A stretch of 64,000 nt of DNA, taken from HK1 sp965215295. GTDB taxonomy: Bacteria > Pseudomonadota > Gammaproteobacteria > HK1. Of this stretch, positions 28,575 to 36,982 are shown in pieces (position 1 is the stretch's first letter; each line of letters opens with the position of its first letter). The notes under the pieces are model-generated. The model worked only from the letters and a program-made list of their open reading frames with translations. It made no database searches and had not been told where the DNA came from. A program made the position numbers and the translations under genes. The DNA lies in assembly GCA_965215295.1 (NCBI GenBank), contig OZ244045.1, positions 2,604,001 through 2,668,000 on the forward strand, in the 5' to 3' direction.

Positions 28575-29588
28575 TCAACGGAACGGCGGCGAGTACTGCA
28601 GACCTCCGTCGGTCCACAGCGCGTTGAGTCCGCGCTCGAGGCCGATGGGCGTGTCCACGCCGATGTTGCGCTCGAAGATCTCCCCGTAGTTGCCGACCGA
28701 CTTGATGATGTTGTAGGCCCAGTCGGCGCTCAGGCCCAGCTCGGCGCCCTGGTTGCCTTCGACCCCCAACAGGCGCAGCACCTCGGGATCCTTGGAGTTC
28801 TTCATGTCGTCGACGTTGGCGGAGGTGACGCCCTTCTCCTCGGCGGTGACCGTCGCGTTCAGCACCCAGGTCACGATGTCCGACCACTGGTCGTCGCCGT
28901 GGCGGGTGGCGGGGCCGAGCGGCTCCTTCGAAATGATCTCCGGCAGGATCGCGTGGCTCCCCGGATCGGTGAAGGTGGAGCGCGTGGAGGCAAGGCCGGA
29001 AGCGTCCGTGGTGTACACGTCACAACGGCCGGCCACGTAGTTCTGGCGGGCCTCGTCGTTGGTCTCGATGGCGACCGCCTCGTACTTCATGCCGTTGCTG
29101 TGGAAGTAGTCGGCGAGGTTGAGCTCGGTGGTGGTGCCGGTCTGGATGCACACCGAGGCCCCGTCCAGCTCCTTCGCGCTGGTCACCCCGAGCGACCTGG
29201 GCACCATGAAGCCCTGGCCGTCGTAGTAGTTGACGCCGTGGAAGCGCAGCTTCACACCGACGTCGCGCGAGAAGGTGATGGTGGTGTTGCGCCACAGCAC
29301 GTCGCCTTCCCCGGCGTTCAGCTTGGTGAAGCGGGTCTTGCCGGTGGAGGTCACGGCCTTGATCGCCTTCGGGTCGCCGAGGACCGCAGCCGCGGTGGCG
29401 CGGCAGAAGTCGACGTCGAAGCCGTGCCACTCGCCCGCGTCGTCCGGATAGGCGAAGCCGGCGATCCCGGTGCTGACGACGCAGTTCAGTACGCCTCGGG
29501 CCTGGACGTCCTCGAGCGTACCGGCCTGCGCGCCGCCGGCGAGGACGAGTGCGAGTACTCCGGCGGTTGCTCTGATGGTGGTTTTCAT
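28575..29588 (-). CDS. aapJ: General L-amino-acid ABC transporter binding protein
   Basis: Periplasmic binding protein, 337 residues with a cleaved signal peptide (MKTTIRATAGVLALVLAGGAQA). The mature protein begins TLEDVQARGVLNCVVSTGIAGFAY, typical of AapJ/BztA, and has the ligand-site block CIQTGTTTELNLADYF. ATG 29588 has a near-perfect AAGGAGG site, fitting a highly translated binding protein. It is the first gene of the operon. Confidence 0.93.
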   Translation of the reverse strand: MKTTIRATAGVLALVLAGGAQAGTLEDVQARGVLNCVVSTGIAGFAYPDDAGEWHGFDVDFCRATAAAVLGDPKAIKAVTSTGKTRFTKLNAGEGDVLWRNTTITFSRDVGVKLRFHGVNYYDGQGFMVPRSLGVTSAKELDGASVCIQTGTTTELNLADYFHSNGMKYEAVAIETNDEARQNYVAGRCDVYTTDASGLASTRSTFTDPGSHAILPEIISKEPLGPATRHGDDQWSDIVTWVLNATVTAEEKGVTSANVDDMKNSKDPEVLRLLGVEGNQGAELGLSADWAYNIIKSVGNYGEIFERNIGVDTPIGLERGLNALWTDGGLQYSPPFR

Positions 29589-30005
29589 GGATTCCTCCTT
29601 GACGGGATGATGCGGAAGTGATGCGGACCGCTCCTGAAGCCGGATACCGACGGTCCAGGGGGGGATCCGCGGTGATGAAGGCGACGCACTGTCCCGCGCC
29701 CCGGAACCGGTGTGCGGTGCGCGCCGCGGAGATCGGATGTTAGCGCCAGTCTTTCGGCGTTGTCCATCGGACAAGCCGTCGAGCCGGCTGCGCCGCCGGT
29801 CCGCGGTCCGTTCGGACCGGGGTCGTCATGCCCGGGCGTCGCGGGGATGCCGCCCGGTTCCCGACGACGTGCGCACTGGCCGGCGGATCGCCCCGGCCCG
29901 CCGCGCGAGGCGGGCCCGTTCCGGCGCCGGGAAGCCGGCTTCTTCCGGAATGCGCGCCTGCTACCATCGGGCGGTCGTATCCCGGCCCCGTTCCGAAGAC
30001 CGGCC
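29589..30005. promoter_or_regulatory. Divergent promoter region between aapJ and the BKACE gene
   Basis: A 417-bp non-coding stretch between two divergent genes. It must contain the aap promoter on the left and that of the BKACE/FrnE pair on the right. Apart from the strong aapJ ribosome site at its left edge I could not pick out convincing -35/-10 boxes, a riboswitch or repeats. Confidence 0.4.
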
Positions 30006-30878
30006 ATGAAGCCCACGATACTGTCCTGCGCGGTGACCGGCAGCCATACCACCCGCGCGCACAACGAGACCCTTCCGGTCACTCCGGCCGAGATCGCCGG
30101 CGACTGCATCGCGGCCGCGAGGGCCGGCGCCGCGATATGCCACATCCACGTGCGCGATCCGGAGTCCGGCAAGCCGAGCATGAACATCGAGTACTACCGC
30201 GAGGTCGTCAAGCGCATTCGCGAGAGCGGCACCGACCTCGTCATCAACCTCACCACCGGACCCGGGGGGCGGTTCGTGCCGAGCGACGACGACCCGAAGG
30301 TGGCGGCGCCGGCGACGATGCTGACCACCCCGGAGGTCCGCACCGAGCACGTTGTAGTGCTCAAGCCCGAGATATGCAGCCTGGACCTGAACACGATGTG
30401 GTTCGGCGGCGGAGCGGTGATCAACAGCCCGCGCAACATCCGCATCATGGCCGAGCGCATCCACGCGGCCGGGGTGAAGCCCGAGCTCGAGGTCTTCGAC
30501 AGTGGCGACATCCAGCTCGCGCACGAGCTCATCCGCGACGGCACCCTGCGCGAGCCGACCCTGTTCCAGATCGTCACCGGGGTGAAGTACGGCTTCTCGC
30601 CCGGCAGTGAGACGATGCTCTACGCGAAGTCGCTCCTGCCGCCGAACTGCGAATGGGCCGCGTTCGGCGCGAGCCGGTGGGCATTCCCGATGCTCGCGCA
30701 GGCGTTCCTGCTCGGCGGCCACTGCCGCATCGGCATGGAGGATGCGGTGTACCTCGACCGTGGCGTGAAGTGCAGGGGCAACCGGGAGCTCGTGGAGAAG
30801 GGCGTGCGCATCATCCGCGAGCTCGGCGGAAGAGTCGCGACGGTGGAGGAAGCGCGGGGGATCCTCGGACTGCGATGA
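30006..30878 (+). CDS. BKACE-family beta-keto acid cleavage enzyme, copy 1
   Basis: Zinc-dependent TIM-barrel enzyme of the DUF849/BKACE family. These enzymes split a beta-keto acid with acetyl-CoA to give acetoacetate and a new CoA ester; 3-keto-5-aminohexanoate and dehydrocarnitine are known substrates. The 290-residue protein shows the metal-binding pair H46 and H48 in HIHVRD and the ELEVFDSGDIQLA strand. The second copy (44032-44934) is more likely tied to carnitine because it lies beside carnitine dehydrogenase; the substrate of this one is open. The stop overlaps the next start as ATGA, indicating translational coupling to a DsbA/FrnE-like gene. Confidence 0.85.
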   Translation: MKPTILSCAVTGSHTTRAHNETLPVTPAEIAGDCIAAARAGAAICHIHVRDPESGKPSMNIEYYREVVKRIRESGTDLVINLTTGPGGRFVPSDDDPKVAAPATMLTTPEVRTEHVVVLKPEICSLDLNTMWFGGGAVINSPRNIRIMAERIHAAGVKPELEVFDSGDIQLAHELIRDGTLREPTLFQIVTGVKYGFSPGSETMLYAKSLLPPNCEWAAFGASRWAFPMLAQAFLLGGHCRIGMEDAVYLDRGVKCRGNRELVEKGVRIIRELGGRVATVEEARGILGLR

Positions 30879-31564
30879 GCGGAACGGAACCGGCGGCCGG
30901 CGCACGAACGCGCGTGCGCATCGACGTCTTCTCCGACACCATCTGTCCGTGGTGCTGGATCGGCAAGCGGCGGCTCGAACGCACACTGGAAGCCCGCCCC
31001 GACCTCGATGCCGAGACGGTCTGGCACGCGTTCCAGCTCAACCCCGCGATGCCCCCCGAAGGGATGGACCGCAAGGCGTATCTCGAAACGAAGTTCGGCG
31101 GGACGAACAACGCCCGCGCCGTCTACGACCGGGTGATCGCCGAAGGCGCCCGCGAGTCGCTTCCCTTCGACTTCGGCGCCATTCCCCGCACCCCGAATAC
31201 CCTCGATTCGCACCGGCTCGTGCGCTGGGCGGCAGGCCAGCCGCCCGGCCAGACGCCGATGGTCGAGGCGCTGTTCGACGCCTACTTCGCCCGCGGACAG
31301 GACGTGGGAGACGCCGAGGTGCTGACGCGCGTCGCGGCGGCGGCCGGCTACGACGAGGCCGTCGCGCGCGAGCTCCTGTCCGGCGACGAGGGACGCGCCG
31401 AGGTGGCCCGCGAGGACATGCGCGCCCGCGATGCCGGCATCACCGGCGTCCCGTGCTTCATCCTCGACGGCAAGGTCGCGGTCCCGGGCGCGGTGGAGCC
31501 GGACGTGTTCCTGCGCGTGTTCGAGGAGCACGGCATCGGAGCCTCCACCTCGCACGCGATCTGA
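30875..31564 (+). CDS. DsbA-family (FrnE-like) oxidoreductase
   Basis: Thioredoxin-fold protein of the FrnE/DsbA subfamily, 229 residues and no signal peptide, so cytoplasmic. The active-site C24-P-W-C27 lies in DTICPWCWIGKRR and the cis-proline loop in GITGVPCFILDG. The family is annotated as thiol oxidoreductase or 2-hydroxychromene-2-carboxylate isomerase-like. It starts at ATG 30875, overlapping the BKACE stop by four bases. Its link to the BKACE reaction is unknown. Confidence 0.88.
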   Translation: MSGTEPAAGARTRVRIDVFSDTICPWCWIGKRRLERTLEARPDLDAETVWHAFQLNPAMPPEGMDRKAYLETKFGGTNNARAVYDRVIAEGARESLPFDFGAIPRTPNTLDSHRLVRWAAGQPPGQTPMVEALFDAYFARGQDVGDAEVLTRVAAAAGYDEAVARELLSGDEGRAEVAREDMRARDAGITGVPCFILDGKVAVPGAVEPDVFLRVFEEHGIGASTSHAI

Positions 31565-31616
31565 CGGCACCCCCCGGCCCGGCGCGGAAACGCATGAGGC
31601 GGCCAAGCGGACCGCC

Positions 31617-31787
31617 ATGGCCGCGGCGCGGGGCCGCCGAGGAGGAGCGAACGTCCGATCGGTTCATCCCGCACGGCGGGTGGACAATGGCCGCGGCGGG
31701 ATCGCCGAGGAGGATCGAACGTCCGATCGGTGCATCCCGCACGGCGGGTGGACAATGGCCGCGGTGGGGTCGCCGAGGAGGATCGAA
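31617..31787. repeat. 68-bp tandem repeat that multiplies a ribosome-binding site
   Basis: Full copies start at 31636 and 31704, with a partial copy before 31636 and the first 16 bp of another at 31772. Every copy starts with GCCGAGGAGGA, and in the last one this GAGGAG is the ribosome site of the downstream glycosylase gene. The array fills the 224-bp gap between the FrnE-like and glycosylase genes. Confidence 0.85.
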
Positions 31788-31788
31788 A

Positions 31789-32625
31789 GTGCCGGAGCTG
31801 CCGGAGGTCGAGCGGGGACGCAGGCTCGCCGAAGCCGTGGTCGTCGGGCGGCGGATCGAACACGTATGGTGCGACGACGATTCCATCGTGTTCGATTCGG
31901 TCACGCCGCGCCGGTGGCGCAGCGCGCTCGAAGGCAGGCGGGTCGAAGCGGCGCGGCGCTGGGGGAAGCAGCTCTGGCTCGAGCTGGCCGCGCCGCCGCA
32001 TCCGCTCTTCCACTTCGGGATGGCCGGCGGGTTCAGGACTCCGGACGCGACGCCGTTGCAGCTCAAGTCCGGGCCGCGAGAAGACCCGGCGGCCTGGCCG
32101 CCGCGTTTCGTGAAGATCCGGTTCCGCCTCGAAGACGGCGGCGAACTCGCGATGACGGACGGACGCCGGCTGGGGCGCATCCTGCTGCGCGACGATCCCG
32201 AACACGAGCCGCCCATCGCGAAGCTCGGTTTCGACCCGCTACTGGCGATGCCGTCGCCGAAACGGTTCTCCGGGATGATCCGGGCGCGCTCCGGCAACGT
32301 GAAGTCGCTCCTCCTCGACCAGGCGTTCGCGGCCGGGGTGGGCAACTGGATCGCGGACGAGGTGCTCTACCAGGCCCGGATCGATCCCCGGCGCCGGGCG
32401 TCCTCGCTGACCGACGCGGAAGCGCGGCGCGTGAGGGCCAGACTCGCCTCGATCGTCAAGCGTGCGGTCGGCGTGAATGCCGACGACTCCCTCTATCCGC
32501 GCACATGGCTGTTCCACCGGCGCTGGGGCAGGCGCGGCGACGCAAAGACGCCGCGCGGCGACCCGGTCGAGCACCTGGTGATCGGCGGGCGCACCACCGC
32601 ATGGGTGCCGAGGATGCAATGCTGA
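31789..32625 (+). CDS. Formamidopyrimidine/endonuclease VIII-type DNA glycosylase, zincless
   Basis: Base-excision repair glycosylase/AP lyase of the Fpg/Nei family, 278 residues. The N-terminus after the initiator is PELPEVE, giving the catalytic Pro and Glu. K60 in WGKQLW matches the conserved catalytic-pocket lysine. The helix-two-turn-helix has NVKSLLLDQAFAAGVGNWIADEVLYQARI. The usual C-terminal four-cysteine zinc finger is missing; the tail is EHLVIGGRTTAWVPRMQC, which recalls the zincless finger of plant and fungal FPG and animal NEIL1. GTG 31789 is preceded by GAGGAG from the 68-bp repeat. It is probably not the organism's only Fpg. Confidence 0.85.
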   Translation: MPELPEVERGRRLAEAVVVGRRIEHVWCDDDSIVFDSVTPRRWRSALEGRRVEAARRWGKQLWLELAAPPHPLFHFGMAGGFRTPDATPLQLKSGPREDPAAWPPRFVKIRFRLEDGGELAMTDGRRLGRILLRDDPEHEPPIAKLGFDPLLAMPSPKRFSGMIRARSGNVKSLLLDQAFAAGVGNWIADEVLYQARIDPRRRASSLTDAEARRVRARLASIVKRAVGVNADDSLYPRTWLFHRRWGRRGDAKTPRGDPVEHLVIGGRTTAWVPRMQC

Positions 32626-32921
32626 ACCGATAGCCGATGTCCGGGAGACGTTCGGGGCATTCCGGTCTTTCGAGCTCTCCGGCACCCGCGAGGTCCGCGA
32701 CGAGCGGCACCGGAGCGGCATCGATCACGGTACGACGACCGGAACGCATCGCGCGACCGGACGCCTCAGATCATCGCCCGCGCGGCCCGCGCACCGACAG
32801 GCCGATGCGCCGAATACCTACACCGCTCGCGCGCTCGGCTGATTTACCCGTGGCCGGAACGAATGCCATGGTGACGGCGCCTTTCGCCCGCAATGGGCGC
32901 ACGCGATGGAGGTACCGCACC

Positions 32922-33359
32922 ATGCTCACCCGCCAGGACTGGCTCCTGCTTGCGCTGTCGAGGTCTCCCGGTGGAGTCATGAGTCCCGTCCAGATCCAGA
33001 AGGTCCTGTTCCTGTTCGGGCAGGAAGCCGGCGGCTCGATCGGGACGAAGTTCTACACCTTCGAACCCTACGACTACGGACCGTTCGACGCGGCGATCTA
33101 CGTCGACCTGCGCCGGCTGATGAACAAGGGTCTCGTCAGAAGGGAGTGGAACCCCGGCCGAAGCTGGAAGAACTACACGATCACCAGGACCGGCCGGAAG
33201 GCGGTGCTCGCCCTGGAGCAGCACGCCGAGGCCCGGCTCATCGAGTTCCTCGGACGCATCGTCGAATGGGTCAGGCGGCGGTCGTTCTCCGATCTGCTTC
33301 GCAGCGTCTACGCCGCGTACCCGGAATTCACGGTGAACAGCGTGTTCCGCGGGCAATGA
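32922..33359 (+). CDS. SocA/Panacea-like small helical protein
   Basis: 145 residues. The sequence from MLTRQDWLLLALSRSPGG through PVQIQKVLFLFGQEAGG to EPYDYGPFDAAIYVDLRRLMNKGLV has the layout of the Panacea (SocA-like, DUF4065) or YwgA-type domain: an LQK-LLF-like helix, then the Y-x-Y-GP turn, then a helix ending in GLV. The C-terminal half is a basic helical region (WVRRRSFSDLLRSVYAAYPEF). Known Panacea proteins act as antitoxins; SocA is also a proteolytic adaptor for ClpXP. The start is ATG 32922 with GGAGGT eight bases upstream. The stop overlaps the next start (ATGA), so it is translated with the proteasome-like gene. The family assignment is by eye. Confidence 0.65.
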   Translation: MLTRQDWLLLALSRSPGGVMSPVQIQKVLFLFGQEAGGSIGTKFYTFEPYDYGPFDAAIYVDLRRLMNKGLVRREWNPGRSWKNYTITRTGRKAVLALEQHAEARLIEFLGRIVEWVRRRSFSDLLRSVYAAYPEFTVNSVFRGQ

Positions 33360-34123
33360 CGGTCCTCGTCGGCATCCTGGCCAGCGACGGCGCCGCGATC
33401 GCCGCCGATCGGCAGGTCACGGTCGGGCACGTCGGTCTCCCGATGTCCAAGATCGCCCCGATCGGCGGCCGCAGCCTGGTGGCGACCAGCGGCTCCCTGG
33501 CGCTCGGGCAGAAGATCCGGATGGTGTTCGAGACCTACCACGCGGAGCTCGGGGCCCACCCCTACGGCGAACACCTGCCGGCGATCGAGCAGGCGATCCG
33601 CATCGCCGTCACGCCCGCGCTCCAGATGGCCGAGAAGACCAGGTACGTCATCCCGGGCGCCGAGAACAACGCGCTGGCCTGCTCGCTGGCGTGCATTCCG
33701 TTTGCGGACGGCCTTCGCCTGTGCCATGTGGACTATGACGGCTCCATCTACTGCCTGAACGAGAACCTTCCCTATGTCACGGCGGGCTCCGGAAAGATCA
33801 ACGCCGATCCCTTCCTCCGGTTCATCTGGGACGTGTTCTGGCCCGATCCGGGTCGCCTTCCGCCGCTGCGCGAAGCGATCTTCGCCGCGTACTGGACCGT
33901 ACAGATGAACATCGAGTACCAGTCGACCGGCGTGGGCATCGGCGTCGACGTGTGGACGGTCCATCGAAACCCCGGCGGCAGCTACGCCGCCGCGAAGACG
34001 AACCGGGAGCGGCTCGAACCATCCGGGATGTTCATCGAGAGCATGAAGCAGGCCATGCGCGCGCAACGCGACCGCACCTTCGGCGACGAGGACGTCCCGG
34101 CGGAAGCGCCGCCGAAACTTTGA
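33356..34123 (+). CDS. Proteasome-type Ntn-hydrolase homologue
   Basis: 255 residues resembling a proteasome beta or HslV-like subunit. Removing the initiator Met exposes Thr1 (MTVLVGI). Counting from it, Asp17 falls in AADRQ and Lys31 in PMSKIAPIG, close to the Thr1/Asp17/Lys33 set of active proteasome beta subunits. AGSGKINADPF resembles the conserved GSG-x-x-A block. An 80-residue C-terminal tail follows the fold. It is not HslV (no hslU nearby, different tail) and no 20S alpha gene is present. Its start overlaps the stop of the SocA/Panacea-like gene by four bases, so the two probably work together, perhaps as adaptor and protease; this is an inference. Confidence 0.65.
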   Translation: MTVLVGILASDGAAIAADRQVTVGHVGLPMSKIAPIGGRSLVATSGSLALGQKIRMVFETYHAELGAHPYGEHLPAIEQAIRIAVTPALQMAEKTRYVIPGAENNALACSLACIPFADGLRLCHVDYDGSIYCLNENLPYVTAGSGKINADPFLRFIWDVFWPDPGRLPPLREAIFAAYWTVQMNIEYQSTGVGIGVDVWTVHRNPGGSYAAAKTNRERLEPSGMFIESMKQAMRAQRDRTFGDEDVPAEAPPKL

Positions 34124-34128
34124 CGACC

Positions 34129-34214
34129 GGCCTGTCGTACGCACTCGGGCGGACCGTCGCCGACGAGGCGCAGCGCTGCCTTGCCGAGGGCCTGTCGTAC
34201 GCGCTCGGGCGGAC
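34129..34214. repeat. 26-bp direct repeat, period 60
   Basis: GGCCTGTCGTACGC followed by CTCGGGCGGACC occurs at 34129-34154 and 34189-34214 with one mismatch. It lies just after the proteasome-like gene, in the 162-bp convergent gap before the gamma-glutamyltransferase stop. No terminator is evident. Confidence 0.75.
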
Positions 34215-34285
34215 CTCGCCACCCTGGCCGTGTCTTTGATGGCGAGCCGGGAGCGCGCGACTTCCGGACCCGCCCGGCAAGCGGC

Positions 34286-35863
34286 TCAGCCGATGATCGC
34301 GCACGCCCCGCCCCGCCTCGGATCGCCGGCGCCCTCGACGCCGCGCGGCCCGGACGCAACGGTGTGGGCGCCGCCGAAGAACATGTTCGGCGCGTCCCAC
34401 AACTGGTGGTCCGGCCACGCCGCGAGCACCGGCGCGATACGCTCGGGGTCGAAGCCGCCCTCGACGCTCAGGAACGCATCCTCCACGTGGACCCGCGGAG
34501 CGATGACCGCCTCCTCGACGTCCATCGCGAACTCCACGAGGTTGACGAGCACTTGCAGCAACGCGGTGCGGATCCGGTTCGAGCCGCCCGAGCCGGTCGC
34601 GACCGTGCGCCCGTCGCGCCATGCCAGCGCGGTGGGCGCCATCATCGACGTCATCCGCGCATCGGGCGTCCATCGATGGAACCCGCCCGGGTTGAGATCG
34701 TCCTCCCCCAGCATGTTGTTCATGACGATGCCGGTCCCGGGCACGACGTAGCTCGACCCTTCGCCATTGGAGACCGTCGCGCTCGCGACATTGCCGGCCG
34801 CGTCGATGACGCTTGCGTGGGTGGTGCCCCGGAACGCGCGCATGCGCCACGCGACCTCCTCGCGCCACCGCTCGACGGACGCCGCGGGGAGCGACGCGAG
34901 CGCCTCGATGGAATGCTCGATGCGCGCCGCGGCCGTGGCCTCCATCACCGCGGCGAGCCGCCCGACATGGGCCGCGGAGCCGAACTGCCCGGCGCGGAAC
35001 GATCCGGCGCCGAAAGACCCGGCACCGAGCCCTTCGTCGCCGGCGCCGGCGTCACGGGCGCCGAGCAGACCGAGACCGAAGCGGATCAGGGTCCCGCCGG
35101 ACGACGGGGGCGGGTTCGTGAGGATGCGCACCCCGCGGTAGTCGAACGACAGCGGCGCGCGCTTCTCGACCTGATAGCCGGCGAGGTCCGCCGCTCCGAG
35201 GTGTCCGCCGGCTGCCATGTCCGCGACGATGGACGCGGCGATCTCCCCCCGGTAGAACAGGTCCGGGCCCTCGATCGCGAGCGCCTCCAGCACGTCGGCC
35301 AGCATGGGGTTGGTCGAGCACTCGCCGGCCTGCGCCAGCCTCTCCGGCGCCTCGACGCTCGCGAAGATCGAGCGGCACGCCTCGTCCGCGCCGATGATCG
35401 CCTCCACCACGCGGCACAGGTACGCCTGAAGCTCACTCACCGCGACCCCCTCGACCGCGAGGCGGCACGCCGGGGCCACGAGTTCGCGCAACGGCATCGT
35501 CGCGAGGTCGGCGTGGACCTCGGCGATCCCCCGCATCATTCCCGGCGTCGCGACCGTGCCCCGACCGATGTGGAACTCCTGCTGCGCGGCGCCGAAGTCC
35601 GCGATCACCGGATGGAACTCGACCTCGCCGGCGGGCCGGCGCTCGCGCGGGGTCTGCACGAAGAAGTCATAGACCCGCGGGCGTTCTCCCACCGGCGCCG
35701 CGAGCAGGAAGCCGCCTCCCCCGGGCGAGGAGAGCACCGGCTCGGCCACGAAGCTGGTCGCGAGCGCCGCGATGACCGCGTCGTAGGCGTTGCCGCCGGC
35801 GCGGAGCACATCCTCCGCCGCCGCGACGGTGAGCGCATGGCCGGCCGCGACGACGCTGCTCAT
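34286..35863 (-). CDS. Gamma-glutamyltransferase family Ntn-hydrolase
   Basis: Autoprocessing gamma-glutamyltransferase / glutathione hydrolase homologue, 525 residues. The processing threonine is T347 in GTTHASVIDAAGN, matching the T-T-H of characterised enzymes, and the GSGGSNRI oxyanion loop follows. The N-terminus shows no signal peptide, so a cytoplasmic enzyme such as the YwrD type is likely. ATG 35863 has GGAG five bases upstream; GTG 35902 would add 13 residues. Between the large and small chains a short glycine-rich insertion (GAGSFGAGSFRAGQF) looks like a 15-bp repeat expansion near 34990-35030. Confidence 0.85.
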   Translation of the reverse strand: MSSVVAAGHALTVAAAEDVLRAGGNAYDAVIAALATSFVAEPVLSSPGGGGFLLAAPVGERPRVYDFFVQTPRERRPAGEVEFHPVIADFGAAQQEFHIGRGTVATPGMMRGIAEVHADLATMPLRELVAPACRLAVEGVAVSELQAYLCRVVEAIIGADEACRSIFASVEAPERLAQAGECSTNPMLADVLEALAIEGPDLFYRGEIAASIVADMAAGGHLGAADLAGYQVEKRAPLSFDYRGVRILTNPPPSSGGTLIRFGLGLLGARDAGAGDEGLGAGSFGAGSFRAGQFGSAAHVGRLAAVMEATAAARIEHSIEALASLPAASVERWREEVAWRMRAFRGTTHASVIDAAGNVASATVSNGEGSSYVVPGTGIVMNNMLGEDDLNPGGFHRWTPDARMTSMMAPTALAWRDGRTVATGSGGSNRIRTALLQVLVNLVEFAMDVEEAVIAPRVHVEDAFLSVEGGFDPERIAPVLAAWPDHQLWDAPNMFFGGAHTVASGPRGVEGAGDPRRGGACAIIG

Positions 35864-36063
35864 CGCGGCTCCGATCGGCGGGCCACGCCTGGGAGCCTGC
35901 ACCGCAGGAAATTCCGCCGGGCGCTCCCCCCCGCTTCAGAGGCGACGTGAGGCCGGAATCGGGGCCACGGATCCACACACACGGATATTTCCATCATCGT
36001 TCGGAAGTTCTGCGGGATCACGTCCCACCGATACCTTCCGGAAAGGTTCCGCGGCGCAGACTC

Positions 36064-36846
36064 CTAGCGTCCCTTCCACACCGGATCGCGCTTCTCCGCG
36101 AACGCGCGGAACCCTTCCATCTGATCCTCGCTGTCGTAGAGCCGGTCCACGGTCGGGAACTGGCGCTTGCCGATCCGGCTGAGCGCGTCGTTGACGCGCA
36201 TGTTCTCCGCCTCGCGCACCACCTCCTTGATGGCGGCGAAGACCAGCGGCGGGCCGCTTTCGAGCAGCCGCGCCAGCTCCCACGCGCGGTCGAGCAGCTT
36301 CGCCGGCTCGACGACCTCGTTGACCACCCCCCACCGGTGCGCCTCCTCCGCGTCCATCCACCGGCCCGTGAACAGCAGCTCCATCGCGACGTGGAAGGGC
36401 ATGCGCTTCGGCAGCTTGATGGTCGCGGCATCGGCGAGGGTGCCGGCCCGGATCTCGGGCAACGCGAACGACGCGGTGCTCGATGCGAGGATCAGGTCGC
36501 ACGAGAGCGCCAGCTCGAATCCGCCGCCGACCGCCATGCCGTTGACCGCCGCGATGACCGGCTTGTCGAGCCCCGGCAATTCCTGCAGGCCGGCGAATCC
36601 GCCAACGCCATAGTCGCCGTCCACCGCGTCACCGTCCGCAGCCGCCTTCAGATCCCAGCCGGCGCTGAAGAACTTCCCGCCCGCACCGGTGACGATCGCG
36701 ACCCGCAACGCCGGGTCGTCGCGGAACGCCTTGAACGTCTCGCCCATGGCGCGACTCGTGGCAAGGTCGATGGCGTTGGCCTTGGGACGGTCGAGGGTCA
36801 CCTCGATGACCCCGCCCTCGCGCCGGGTCCTGATCACTGTGTTCAT
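36064..36846 (-). CDS. Enoyl-CoA hydratase family, CaiD-like
   Basis: Crotonase-fold enzyme of 260 residues. The best match by eye is carnitinyl-CoA dehydratase (CaiD), for example VIEVTLDRPKANAID and FSAGWDLKA near the N-terminus. Oxyanion-hole residues lie in GGKFFSAGWDLKA and VNGMAVGGGFELALSCD, and an acidic catalytic position in EIRAGTLADAATIKLPKRMP. It is downstream of, and in the same direction as, the ADP-forming acyl-CoA synthetase and acyl-CoA dehydrogenase. A route through crotonobetainyl-CoA is possible, but the cluster could serve another 2-enoyl-CoA. No CaiB-type CoA-transferase is present. Confidence 0.8.
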   Translation of the reverse strand: MNTVIRTRREGGVIEVTLDRPKANAIDLATSRAMGETFKAFRDDPALRVAIVTGAGGKFFSAGWDLKAAADGDAVDGDYGVGGFAGLQELPGLDKPVIAAVNGMAVGGGFELALSCDLILASSTASFALPEIRAGTLADAATIKLPKRMPFHVAMELLFTGRWMDAEEAHRWGVVNEVVEPAKLLDRAWELARLLESGPPLVFAAIKEVVREAENMRVNDALSRIGKRQFPTVDRLYDSEDQMEGFRAFAEKRDPVWKGR

Positions 36847-36982
36847 GTCCTGATCTTCCTCGTTCTTGCGGGTGCGTCGAGCGCGGCCCCTCCCCGGCGG
36901 TCCGGCCGAACCGCGCCATGCCCGCCGGCGAGAGGATTGGCGGTGGGGACGTCGGGCCCGCGCCGGATCCCGGCCACTTCGC

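Noticed and set aside
30653..30874. In-frame N-terminal extension of the FrnE-like protein
   Set aside because: It is a frame-shifted reading of the BKACE gene; the ATGA overlap at 30875 gives the proper start.
33356..34123. HslV protease subunit
   Set aside because: No hslU neighbour and a longer, different C-terminus; only the general proteasome fold is supported.
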